DNA of 64,000 nt from Myxococcales bacterium (lineage in GTDB: Bacteria; Myxococcota_A; UBA9042; UBA3505), in assembly GCA_002728755.1 (NCBI GenBank), contig PBVT01000041.1, positions 1 through 64,000 on the forward strand. The letters run 5' to 3'. The translations under genes and the position numbers were made by a program. The notes below the pieces were generated by a model that did no database searches, was not told the DNA's origin, and saw nothing but the letters and a program-made list of their open reading frames with translations. Of this stretch, positions 45,615-53,939 are shown one piece after another; the first letter of the stretch is position 1; each line of letters opens with the position of its first letter.

Positions 45615-47423
45615 TTATTTCAAAGAGGGTTTTCTAGGAGCTATCTTCACTTTCATGTACGTCTTACCCAACAGGACCCAGGGCACCGTTTTCGAAACCG
45701 TCTGAAAGGTCGGATGCGGACCGACCATTACCCTGGAGGCCTTTAAGGCTGCACTGAACGAAGGCGGCGGGCTCGGAAACAATCCTCCCCCACTATCGAG
45801 AGTCACAGCTCCCGGCTTCGGTATTCTCACTACCAGATCACGTTTGGTTCCGAGAGGACGAATCGATTGGAGATAGGATTCGAAATCGATCGGCTTGGCG
45901 CGTTTTGATACCAACAACTGTTTCGCTGTACCGACTTCAATTTTGATTACACCCGTCGGGTAATCCGCCGGTATGGCCAAATCCACATATTCCGTCACAG
46001 CCTCGTCCTTTCCATAGGGGCGAAGGTGGATACCAAGCCGCAGAGTTTCCCCCGCCTCAACCTCCGTCGTTGCAGAAGACACGCGAAGAATCTGGGCTGT
46101 CTTTTGTTCTGGAATGACCTCTACATCCACCGACAACGACGCTATCTGAATCGATTGATAGGGGTTCAGCAGTAGCTTAACCAATGCACCGAGCACCTCC
46201 CGCATCATCCCCATCTTCGGTGCCTTAATCATGCTATAGCTGACGACGGTGTCGGAGTGACCATCCTTCAATTTCCAGTCAAGAGTGACTCGATAAAGAT
46301 ACGGTAGCCCGTGGGGCAACGCATTTTGTACGGAACCTCCGATACCTCCTGCCAGAACCAGAGGTAGAGTGAGGGGCATTGGCGACAAACGCATCGAGTA
46401 TTTTCGATCCACCCCGAGCTCTTTCGAGCGAACCCGAACATCAAGCGGCACCATCTCTGGACGATTCGCCATCGTACCGACCACGGACGCCTGAAAATCG
46501 CCCGTCAGCTGACCGATTACCGGGCCTGCATTGGCGACTTTGAACGAGATCTTCTGTGTAGCCATGATGTGTTGGATCGAGGCATCCACAATGGGGAAGT
46601 TGGTGGCACCTATCTTTAAGAAGGGATGACCAAAACCGATTAACCGGTCTCCTTCGACGTGGGTAACGGTTCCCACGCCCACCATATTCAGATCGCCTAG
46701 CATAAAGGCGATCCCCAACGATCCCCCCGGCACAAGACGCCTGCCTTTCGAATTGCTCTGGCCACCGCCTCCACCACTGATCGGTGTCATCCCCATACGG
46801 CTTAAACCGCTATGAAAGGCACTCGATAATCCATCCGGCAAATCCGGTAGGATAAGGGGCATTGTCATCGCCATTGGCCCTTCGGACTTTGGCGTAGATC
46901 CTATCCCCATTCGCTCCATGGCGGCAGCAAGATCGCCATCGACGAGATAGGGGCCCCAGACCGCCCCAACCTTATCCGGCCAATGTCGATCCGAGATACT
47001 TCTGGGGTCACGATCCAGATCATCGAGCATATTGGAAATCGGTGTAATTCCCGCGATCGGATCCTTTCCAAAGGCCCAGGCATAGGATAACGCGCCTACC
47101 AACTTACCGTTGGGGTAGGAACCAATATAGATTGGGCTCCCGCTCATGCCCGCTACCGTTCCACTATGTTCCAACCCCCGTCCGGCCACGCGAACCAGAA
47201 TCATGCCCTGGTGTGGAAATTTATTGTCGATCTTTCCGATTACTTCCACATCGAAGCGTTGCGGATCGTAGCCTTGAAAGACCGATAACCCGTACCCCTG
47301 CATACCGCGTTGCACATCCTGGTATTGCATGATGTCGACACTACGGCCCGACTTGGCGTGCAGGTCCGACATCGGAAACCAGACCATCGATATTAAAAGC
47401 CAGAACCAAATCCTATGGATCAT
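45615..47423 (-). CDS. SpoIVB-like peptidase S55 domain protein
   Basis: 602 residues with a signal peptide (ending DLHA). Residues ~28-150 and on match the S55 serine peptidase domain of Bacillus SpoIVB: GMQGYGLSVFQG, the GMSGSPIYIG nucleophile segment at 92-100, and GKLVGALSYAWAFGKDPIAGITPI. The region 200-270 contains GDLNMVGVGTVTHVEGDRLIGFGHPFL, also seen in this family. The remaining ~350 residues are beta-rich. This is not a spore former by context, so the role must differ from SpoIVB. First gene of the operon with the propeller protein and SRAP. Confidence 0.78.
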   Translation of the reverse strand: MIHRIWFWLLISMVWFPMSDLHAKSGRSVDIMQYQDVQRGMQGYGLSVFQGYDPQRFDVEVIGKIDNKFPHQGMILVRVAGRGLEHSGTVAGMSGSPIYIGSYPNGKLVGALSYAWAFGKDPIAGITPISNMLDDLDRDPRSISDRHWPDKVGAVWGPYLVDGDLAAAMERMGIGSTPKSEGPMAMTMPLILPDLPDGLSSAFHSGLSRMGMTPISGGGGGQSNSKGRRLVPGGSLGIAFMLGDLNMVGVGTVTHVEGDRLIGFGHPFLKIGATNFPIVDASIQHIMATQKISFKVANAGPVIGQLTGDFQASVVGTMANRPEMVPLDVRVRSKELGVDRKYSMRLSPMPLTLPLVLAGGIGGSVQNALPHGLPYLYRVTLDWKLKDGHSDTVVSYSMIKAPKMGMMREVLGALVKLLLNPYQSIQIASLSVDVEVIPEQKTAQILRVSSATTEVEAGETLRLGIHLRPYGKDEAVTEYVDLAIPADYPTGVIKIEVGTAKQLLVSKRAKPIDFESYLQSIRPLGTKRDLVVRIPKPGAVTLDSGGGLFPSPPPSFSAALKASRVMVGPHPTFQTVSKTVPWVLLGKTYMKVKIAPRKPSLK

Positions 47424-47593
47424 CTCTTCTCCCTACCATACACTCGGGCAAACCACGGATGTCTTGTCCGAATCCCGGTCATACTAGCAGGGATCGACAC
47501 AATAGAGAAAGCCGGACCAGGCATCCGGTTCGTTCTCTCCTTTTGATCACCGTCTGGACAAGATACATACGCCACACACACGCAACGGAAAAT

Positions 47594-48907
47594 TTGTTGG
47601 CAACAGAAACGCAAACAGACAACGCTGCTCGAAAAGTCCTTCGGGTTCGAGATCTCCACCAGACATCGGGACATCCCTGTCAGATCGTGGGGAGGCTCCA
47701 TCAAAAAGAGCAGAGTTGGTATCTACGGGACTGGAGTGGTGAAGTGCCGTTGAACCTTCCCAAAGACACGGCAGACATTCGTAATCATGGGATGGGCCGG
47801 GTCTTTGGAAGCTGGGACGGCCAAAGACTTACGGTGGATTCCTGGGTATCTCTTTGTCCAGAGACAAGGCAAACCATCGCAGAGCCCGAGTTACCACCAG
47901 GACCCGAACGGGCACTGACAGATACGGACTTTATTCGACGAATTCAGCTACGGACAGAATACATACGGAGTACGCGGCAGTATTTCGACGAACTCGGATT
48001 TCTGGAAGTCGATACTCCATGCCTCGTGGCGGAGCCTGGGTGCGACCCCCACATTCAGCTATTTAAGACCACCTATCAGCCTCTGGCAGGCACGGGGCAG
48101 TCCACCGAGCTCTATCTACACACCTCCCCGGAGTTGGCCATGAAACGCCTTCTCGTCTCAGGTGCCAAAGCCATATACCGGGTTGGTTCCGTGTTTCGAA
48201 ACGGGGAAGCGGACGCCACTCACCGGCCCGAGTTCCTTATGCTGGAATGGTATCGCGTCGGGGACACCCTTGATGACCTGATGAATGTCACCGAGGGGCT
48301 CTTCCACCGACTCTATGAGCACGCCCTGAGCCAGGGATTCAATCCACCTCCTCTGCCCAGCGCATTCCAACGACTTCCTCTCCGCGATGTCTTTTTCGAA
48401 GCCACAGGTGTTGACCTCCTGGAGACATTCGACCCCGCGGGCTTTGCGACGTTGCTTACGAAACAGGGGTTGGGCCCCTACCCTGAGAAGTCGGACTATA
48501 GTCAGATCTTTCATCAGGCCTGGGTCGAATCCGTAGAAGAGCTGGTCACCAAGTACTCTCCCTGTTTTCTTTTTGATTATCCGGCCCCCTTGGCATTGCT
48601 GAGTAGGCTTCATCCCAAAGAACCTCGCCTAGCCCGTAGAGTCGAGGCCTTTTATGGCGGCCTGGAGATGGCGAATGGATTTGAAGAGTTAACGGATCCA
48701 GTAGAACAGCGTCACCGCTTTGAACAAGATCGACACAAGGCAGTACAGGCGGGTCATACTCCGCCTCCTCTCCCAGAGGGTTTTCTTCGCGCCCTGGAAC
48801 TCGGATGTCCTCCCACCGCAGGCATTGCCATAGGCCTCGACCGGATGGTGCAACTCACAACTGGAGTATCGGCGCTTGCCGATGTCAATCCCCTGGTGAT
48901 TCCCTAA
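47594..48907 (+). CDS. epmA: EF-P lysine ligase-like protein (EpmA/GenX) with N-terminal OB-like extension
   Basis: About 437 residues from TTG 47594 or 47597 (GGAA upstream); an ATG at 47459 is possible, but its first 45 residues look non-coding. The class II lysyl-tRNA-synthetase-like core has motif 2 (RVGSVFRNGEADATHRPEFLMLEWY spans it) and motif 3 (AGIAIGLDRMVQL). EpmA attaches beta-lysine to elongation factor P. Known EpmA proteins lack the anticodon-binding domain; here residues ~10-100 (IVGRLHQKEQSWYLRDWSGEVPL) resemble an OB fold. The EpmB-like enzyme at 32 kb completes the pathway. Confidence 0.82.
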   Translation: MLATETQTDNAARKVLRVRDLHQTSGHPCQIVGRLHQKEQSWYLRDWSGEVPLNLPKDTADIRNHGMGRVFGSWDGQRLTVDSWVSLCPETRQTIAEPELPPGPERALTDTDFIRRIQLRTEYIRSTRQYFDELGFLEVDTPCLVAEPGCDPHIQLFKTTYQPLAGTGQSTELYLHTSPELAMKRLLVSGAKAIYRVGSVFRNGEADATHRPEFLMLEWYRVGDTLDDLMNVTEGLFHRLYEHALSQGFNPPPLPSAFQRLPLRDVFFEATGVDLLETFDPAGFATLLTKQGLGPYPEKSDYSQIFHQAWVESVEELVTKYSPCFLFDYPAPLALLSRLHPKEPRLARRVEAFYGGLEMANGFEELTDPVEQRHRFEQDRHKAVQAGHTPPPLPEGFLRALELGCPPTAGIAIGLDRMVQLTTGVSALADVNPLVIP

Positions 48908-49043
48908 AACACCTATGGGAAAGTATCCCCTTTACGATTTGTGAGCAGGTGTTCGATTGCCAGAAAGATGAAACAAAGACTTGCACTTTCAACTGTCGCG
49001 AATATGATGCGGTGTTAATCGGCATCCAAGGGAGGGGAAACCC

Positions 49044-49802
49044 ATGGTAGAAAGTGGTAATACAGATCACGCACTTGTTGCCCTACATGTGCAGGCCAAG
49101 AAGCGACAGCGATTATTGCGCATTGTCTTTATGCTTGTGGTCCTGTTCATAGTCGGAGCCAACGTCTGGTCCATGATAAACCAGGCACGAGCCACTCTTG
49201 AGAGCCCTGAGCTTCAAGAGGAAGGCACCAAAAAACTGGATGCCGTGTCAAAACACCTCCAGCCACGCTACGAAAAGGAATTCCGTATTCAGAAACCGGA
49301 AATCAATAAACAGTTCGATGCGCAGGTAGACAAAGAGACCGCAATCTTCAAGACCAACGCGGAGGAAGACTTCAACCGCGAGTTGGACAAGTCGATGGCG
49401 GAAGAAGAGAGTCGTCAGCAGAACATCCTCGCGAACAACGGTATTGGCTGTACCGACCACGATTGGCTTGCCTACCAGGACAGTCGTAGAAAAGCGAAAG
49501 TAGACGACGGAAAGCCCATTCCAAACGAACCAGATCGGAAGGTGTGTTCTAACGCACAGCAAGAGATGCAAAGTGCAATACTTACGGAGCTACGAGTAGC
49601 AATCCGCAAGCATCTCGCGGAGGTCTATAACAACACGATGGTAGCCCATGCCGCTCAATTGACCTCTATGGAAGGTAGTCTGAAGAAATATTACGGCGCA
49701 GACAATAACGAAACGATTTATCCCCATGATGTGATGTGGTTATGGCTTGAGCTTCTTGGCGAAGCGATTGGTGGCGACAACACAATCCTTGGTGATGACT
49801 AA
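49044..49802 (+). CDS. Single-pass membrane protein of unknown function (first of a pair)
   Basis: 252 residues; GGGAGGGG lies just before ATG 49044. A basic N-terminus is followed by one membrane helix (IVFMLVVLFIVGANVW, ~27-43), then a long charged helical domain outside with two cysteines. No family recognised. The next gene, 38 bp on, has the same layout (short basic cytoplasmic end, one helix, helical outside domain), suggesting that the two work as a pair. Confidence 0.72.
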   Translation: MVESGNTDHALVALHVQAKKRQRLLRIVFMLVVLFIVGANVWSMINQARATLESPELQEEGTKKLDAVSKHLQPRYEKEFRIQKPEINKQFDAQVDKETAIFKTNAEEDFNRELDKSMAEEESRQQNILANNGIGCTDHDWLAYQDSRRKAKVDDGKPIPNEPDRKVCSNAQQEMQSAILTELRVAIRKHLAEVYNNTMVAHAAQLTSMEGSLKKYYGADNNETIYPHDVMWLWLELLGEAIGGDNTILGDD

Positions 49803-49840
49803 TAGCTGATGCCCGAATTCTGGCTCGTAGGGAGAACGAC

Positions 49841-50617
49841 ATGAATACCATCCAAGACCATTTGAAGAGTGAGGTCGAAACCGCGCAACGGCAATTCCGG
49901 CGTGGAGTCATTGTCCTCGTGGTGGTTACCATTGGTCTAATCGCATATTTCCAATGGATTAAGGGAAAGATGGGAGTGCTCTTTGACCCCGCCAATCTCG
50001 CAGAAGTAGGCGGTAATGTCGTACAAGACACGCTCGATCACAATAAGACAGACCTCGTATCCGCAACGTCTACGATGTTTGTAACCTATACAACAGAGCT
50101 GGTTCGAATGGGTGTCCAGCAGATGTTCCGTGAGGAGTCCCAAGAGATTACTCGGGGGCATATGCAGGCCACCACCAAAATGTTCGAAGAGATCGTGCAG
50201 AACAATAAGCCGGAGCTAATGGAGTTTGCTGCTAGCGACACTGTACCGGGGCAATATACACACCCACTTCGATTGGCCAATGGCTGGAAAGACGCTCTAA
50301 ATCGGGAGCTGAATAAGAAGTATAATGATGTTCCGGAAGAGACAGCACAATACAAGATGCGTCGAAGTCTCTCGGCTATGAAAAACACCCATAAAGCGAT
50401 TGATCGTATCGGGAAAAAGCAGAAGGCATGGCGTGATCATCAGACGAAGCGTGGCCTCGACAATCCGAAACGTTGGGATCGTTCCCTGGAGCCGAGCCGA
50501 AAGGACAAGTTGACCTATCGCTTCATCCGCGGCACCTGGCACCTTATGCAAAAGGGACCGCAGGATAGCAGTCTACAACGCGGTAGCCAGCAGCGTCTGC
50601 CTATTCCGAAGAAGTAG
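49841..50617 (+). CDS. Single-pass membrane protein of unknown function (second of a pair)
   Basis: 258 residues with GGGAG upstream of ATG 49841. One membrane helix (GVIVLVVVTIGLIAYFQW, ~22-39) precedes a helical domain (~70-150, TSTMFVTYTTELVRMGVQQMF) and a basic tail rich in Lys and Arg. Not recognised. It is probably co-transcribed with the 49044 gene. Its 3' end overlaps the convergent PP2C gene by 17 bp. Confidence 0.72.
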   Translation: MNTIQDHLKSEVETAQRQFRRGVIVLVVVTIGLIAYFQWIKGKMGVLFDPANLAEVGGNVVQDTLDHNKTDLVSATSTMFVTYTTELVRMGVQQMFREESQEITRGHMQATTKMFEEIVQNNKPELMEFAASDTVPGQYTHPLRLANGWKDALNRELNKKYNDVPEETAQYKMRRSLSAMKNTHKAIDRIGKKQKAWRDHQTKRGLDNPKRWDRSLEPSRKDKLTYRFIRGTWHLMQKGPQDSSLQRGSQQRLPIPKK

Positions 50618-51404
50618 ATTCTACGGCAAGCAACAACGCGGTGATGTTGTCGACCCCTCCTGCTCGGAGTGCGGCTTCAACATAGGCTTCGGATAATCGG
50701 GCCAGATCGTCTAGCCCCATTTCTTCGGCTATGGATTCTAGAGTCGGATCATCAATTAGATCCGTTAGTCCATCACTACATAGGAGATAGACATCTCCAG
50801 GATGTTTACGCCGAATAATCACATCGGGTTCTACCTCCGGGTTCACCCCCAGAGCCTGTAGAATGATATGCTTATGAGGAAAATACGGGATCTGCTCCTG
50901 GGTGATCCACCCCTGGTCCAGATAGTAGTTGAGGAGTGAGTGGTCACGCGTAACCGGCGCAATCTTCTTGTCTCGGAATCGATAGATCCTGGAATCTCCT
51001 ACATGACCAAAGGCAAGATGTTCACCGGCTCCAACGACTGCCACAACGGTCGTTCCCATCCCATCTAATTCCGGATTCGCCACCGAGGATTGATAGATGG
51101 AGCTGTTTGCAAAATGGATCGAGTCCAAGAGCGCTTCACGAAGACGCTCCTTCACCAGATCTTCGGGTATAATTCGAAGAGTACTCTGTATCTGGGACCA
51201 CCCCTCCAGGTAATTGTCACGGATGGCACTCACCGCCATTGCGCTGGCAACAGCACCAGCGTTATGACCGCCCATTCCGTCGGCCACAATATATATTTCG
51301 GGTGACTCCAGGGTGAAGAACGCGTCTTCATTTTCCACGCGCACGAGCCCAACATCTGTCAGTCCCGCCGCGCGAATCTGAAATTCTTTCGTTAATTCAC
51401 TCAT
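50601..51404 (-). CDS. PP2C-family protein Ser/Thr phosphatase
   Basis: 267 residues. The metal-binding motifs are present: VRVENEDAFF, IVADGMGGHNAG, FGHVGDSRIYRF, and LLCSDGLTDLI with the C-terminal GGVDNITALLL. It is soluble. It removes phosphate from Ser/Thr and would counter Hanks-type kinases such as the one at 3.3 kb. The ATG overlaps the lipoprotein gene's stop (ATGA), last gene of a four-gene operon. Confidence 0.95.
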   Translation of the reverse strand: MSELTKEFQIRAAGLTDVGLVRVENEDAFFTLESPEIYIVADGMGGHNAGAVASAMAVSAIRDNYLEGWSQIQSTLRIIPEDLVKERLREALLDSIHFANSSIYQSSVANPELDGMGTTVVAVVGAGEHLAFGHVGDSRIYRFRDKKIAPVTRDHSLLNYYLDQGWITQEQIPYFPHKHIILQALGVNPEVEPDVIIRRKHPGDVYLLCSDGLTDLIDDPTLESIAEEMGLDDLARLSEAYVEAALRAGGVDNITALLLAVESTSSE

Positions 51405-51871
51405 TGAGGCGGAGGACTATTGGAATCGCGGTGGATTGTAGTTCTTGCTTCTGGGCCGGATACAATCTGTATGGAATAGGGGGTAGCTCTTCTATCGAGA
51501 GAGCGGATGCGAACATAGTATGTTCCATCCCGCAGTTCATCGTGCAGATCCATTCGATACCCATCATGAGCAATCACCGGTCGCACCGCGTGTTTTAGAA
51601 GAATCCCACGGGCCTCATACAGCCCGACATCCACGTTGGCCAGCTTACGTTGAACAACCACACGTACACGCACCGAGTCGCCTGCATCCAAATCAATACG
51701 GCGCCAATCTGTCGTATCACCGGGCTCCCCGATGTTATCAGGAATCCACTCGCCCAGCGTGGCCATTGCCGCCTGATCTCGATATCCATCGGGTCCAGAA
51801 TTCTTTTCGGGGTGCACAAAACAACCGGAGCACACCACAATACAAATCAGCCAAAGTCCGAGCCGTACCAT
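51401..51871 (-). CDS. Small lipoprotein with a pre-peptidase-like beta domain
   Basis: 156 residues. The lipoprotein signal ends VVCSGC. The mature part (DAGDSVRVRVVVQRKLANVDVGLYE ... GTYYVRIRSLDRRATPYSIQIV spans it) has the layout of a bacterial pre-peptidase C-terminal (PPC) domain: a sandwich ending in a YxVRI...YxIxI strand pair. Ends Ser/Pro-rich. Coupled to the PP2C gene by a 4-bp overlap; 13 bp after the preceding gene. Confidence 0.7.
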   Translation of the reverse strand: MVRLGLWLICIVVCSGCFVHPEKNSGPDGYRDQAAMATLGEWIPDNIGEPGDTTDWRRIDLDAGDSVRVRVVVQRKLANVDVGLYEARGILLKHAVRPVIAHDGYRMDLHDELRDGTYYVRIRSLDRRATPYSIQIVSGPEARTTIHRDSNSPPPQ

Positions 51872-51884
51872 CTAACGCCCTTTC

Positions 51885-52331
51885 TCAGTCCAGCTCCAAC
51901 ATACTGAATCGATCGCTGCTACCTTTATCTTCGGTACCAGGGTTCGCTTCTGAAGTTGAAGGTGACTCCGCTGCGGGAGCAGGCTGGGTCGGGTTGTGTG
52001 CACTTTGGGGTTCTGGTGTCGGGACTGGCGCAGAGGCAGCGTTCGTTTGGAGCTCTTTCCAATCATTTTCGATGCTAACCTCCACAGCACCATCGCGTAC
52101 CCGGAACTGATCTAGCTCGGATAGAAATAGATTCTGTTTCATCCATTGCATCAACTGTACAAAGCCCATCTCACGGATTTCGCGGGGTATGGATAGCGCA
52201 TCCCCTTGCCCGGCCGACTTGGCTTGTACCCCGTATGTGAGCATCAATTCAGCGCAAAGCTCGGCCAGATCATCCGGATTTCGAGATCGTAACGCCTCTT
52301 TAAGCTCATCTCTCTTATCTTGCTCAGTCAT
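51885..52331 (-). CDS. Soluble protein of unknown function with Pro/Ala-rich tail
   Basis: 148 residues from ATG 52331 (AGAGAGG upstream); the frame is open to 52400, but that part lies inside the pentapeptide gene. The N-terminal ~95 residues are helical (RDELKEALRSRNPDDLAELCAEL ... FVQLMQWMKQNL spans it), the C-terminal third is disordered. No family recognised. It overlaps the pentapeptide-repeat gene by 8 bp and is followed by the lipoprotein and PP2C genes. Confidence 0.65.
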   Translation of the reverse strand: MTEQDKRDELKEALRSRNPDDLAELCAELMLTYGVQAKSAGQGDALSIPREIREMGFVQLMQWMKQNLFLSELDQFRVRDGAVEVSIENDWKELQTNAASAPVPTPEPQSAHNPTQPAPAAESPSTSEANPGTEDKGSSDRFSMLELD

Positions 52332-52989
52332 GGGAAATCCTCTCTCTGTCTGCACCTTCCATTGCGCAATCAATACATGTAGCCCCAGAAAAATCTGCAT
52401 CTACTAAATTCGCCTCGCGCAAATCAACCTGCACCAGAATCGCATCACGAAACGAGGCTCGATAGAGATTGGCTCCACGAAGGTCACAGTCTAATAAGGT
52501 CGCCCCGGTAAAATCCGCTCCCGTAAGATTCGCATTCCCTAATCGCAAATCTTTAAAACGACAACGCAGGAGTGTGGCATCCATAAAACGAGTATGGGTC
52601 AAATCACATCCATCGAATTCCAATTCCGTAAGATGCGCCGTATCAAATCGCGCATTGATAAATTGGCTGTCCCGAAACGTCCCTATTCGAACGTTACCTC
52701 TCGCAAAAGAGGCTTCAATAAAGTCACTGGATGCGATCTCCAGATGATCGGCTCGTACGCCCCCAAGAACAGCTTGTCGTGCATCAGCGCCAACCACCCC
52801 AAGATGCACCATACGACATCCACGGAAATCCACACTTTGGAGGCCTACAGACTCCATCTTTACACGCTCAAGCGCGGCATCAGAAAATACGACACCTCGC
52901 AGATCGGTTCGCTCGATTGTCATATCGACGACCTGACCACTGTTCAATGAACGTTGCAGATCTTCTGTTGCGCTCAAATTGGAGTACAT
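52324..52989 (-). CDS. Pentapeptide-repeat protein
   Basis: 221 residues from ATG 52989 (AGG upstream). The frame is open to 53187; a TTG near 53046 could give 19 more residues (CPLGYDAWVGFSRYL). From about residue 40 the protein is built of A(D/N)LxX-type five-residue repeats (TDLRGVVFSDAALERVKM, NANLTGADFTGATLLDCDLRGANL), which fold as a right-handed square helix. Some such proteins mimic DNA, others are scaffolds; nothing here decides. First gene of the operon ending in PP2C. Confidence 0.85.
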   Translation of the reverse strand: MYSNLSATEDLQRSLNSGQVVDMTIERTDLRGVVFSDAALERVKMESVGLQSVDFRGCRMVHLGVVGADARQAVLGGVRADHLEIASSDFIEASFARGNVRIGTFRDSQFINARFDTAHLTELEFDGCDLTHTRFMDATLLRCRFKDLRLGNANLTGADFTGATLLDCDLRGANLYRASFRDAILVQVDLREANLVDADFSGATCIDCAMEGADRERISHD

Positions 52990-53144
52990 CAAATACCTAC
53001 TGAATCCAACCCACGCATCGTACCCTAACGGACAACTTGGCGGCAACCCTGCCAACCCTCTCCAGGTGGGATCTGGATCAGGCTCTTGCGAGACGGAACC
53101 GTTTTGGAGTACTTCCGTAGCAGAACAACAATATCGTGGTAACC

Positions 53145-53921
53145 ATGCGAATCGTATCTTGGAATGTAAACGGTCTCCGTTCGGCACTTAAGAAGGGTTT
53201 TCTCGACTACCTCAGTACGGACAGTCCGGATATCCTGGGATTACAAGAAGTACGTGCCCTACCGGACCAACTCCCCACAGATATCGTCGACCCATCCGGC
53301 TACCACGCCTTTTACCAGCCCGCCGAGAAGAAGGGATATAGTGGAGTCGCCCTATTCTGCCGCGAGAAACCCAAACACACCTGGACCGATCTCGGCGTCA
53401 GCGAATTCGACAGAGAGGGGCGGATCATCGCCGCAGAGTTCGATGACTTTGTTATCCTGAACATCTACTTCCCCAATGGTTCTGGTAACCGCGACAATAG
53501 TCGTGTGCCGTTCAAATTGGCGTTTTACAAGGCCGTCTTTGAGCGAATCGCAGAGATCCGCCGGTCCGGTCTAGAGGTCATCGTGATGGGGGATTTCAAT
53601 ACCGCCCATCGCCCGATTGATCTAGCCCGCCCCCAAGCAAACCGGAACAATTCCGGATTCCTTATGGAAGAATGCGATGCCTTCCAGGATTGGTTAGATG
53701 CTGGATTGGTGGACACATTTCGCCATATTCATAAGGACGAACCAGACCGTTATACATGGTGGACTTTCCGTGCGGGAGCCCGTGCCCGTAATGTAGGATG
53801 GCGTATCGATTATGTGTTGGCCACGCCGGGCCTGGCAGGTCGGATCGAAGATGCAGATATCCACGACCAGATTCACGGCTCGGATCATTGCCCTATAAGC
53901 CTTACTCTTACAGAGTCCTGA
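53145..53921 (+). CDS. xth: Exodeoxyribonuclease III / AP endonuclease
   Basis: 258 residues from ATG 53145 (an in-frame GTG at 53136 would add 3). Cleaves DNA at abasic sites and degrades 3' ends in base-excision repair. Motifs: SWNVNGLRSA, GLQEVR (metal Glu), GDFNTAH, GWRIDYVLA and GSDHCPI (catalytic Asp-His). Length normal. It is divergent from the pentapeptide gene. Confidence 0.96.
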   Translation: MRIVSWNVNGLRSALKKGFLDYLSTDSPDILGLQEVRALPDQLPTDIVDPSGYHAFYQPAEKKGYSGVALFCREKPKHTWTDLGVSEFDREGRIIAAEFDDFVILNIYFPNGSGNRDNSRVPFKLAFYKAVFERIAEIRRSGLEVIVMGDFNTAHRPIDLARPQANRNNSGFLMEECDAFQDWLDAGLVDTFRHIHKDEPDRYTWWTFRAGARARNVGWRIDYVLATPGLAGRIEDADIHDQIHGSDHCPISLTLTES

Positions 53922-53939
53922 CGACGCGACGCTCTATCC

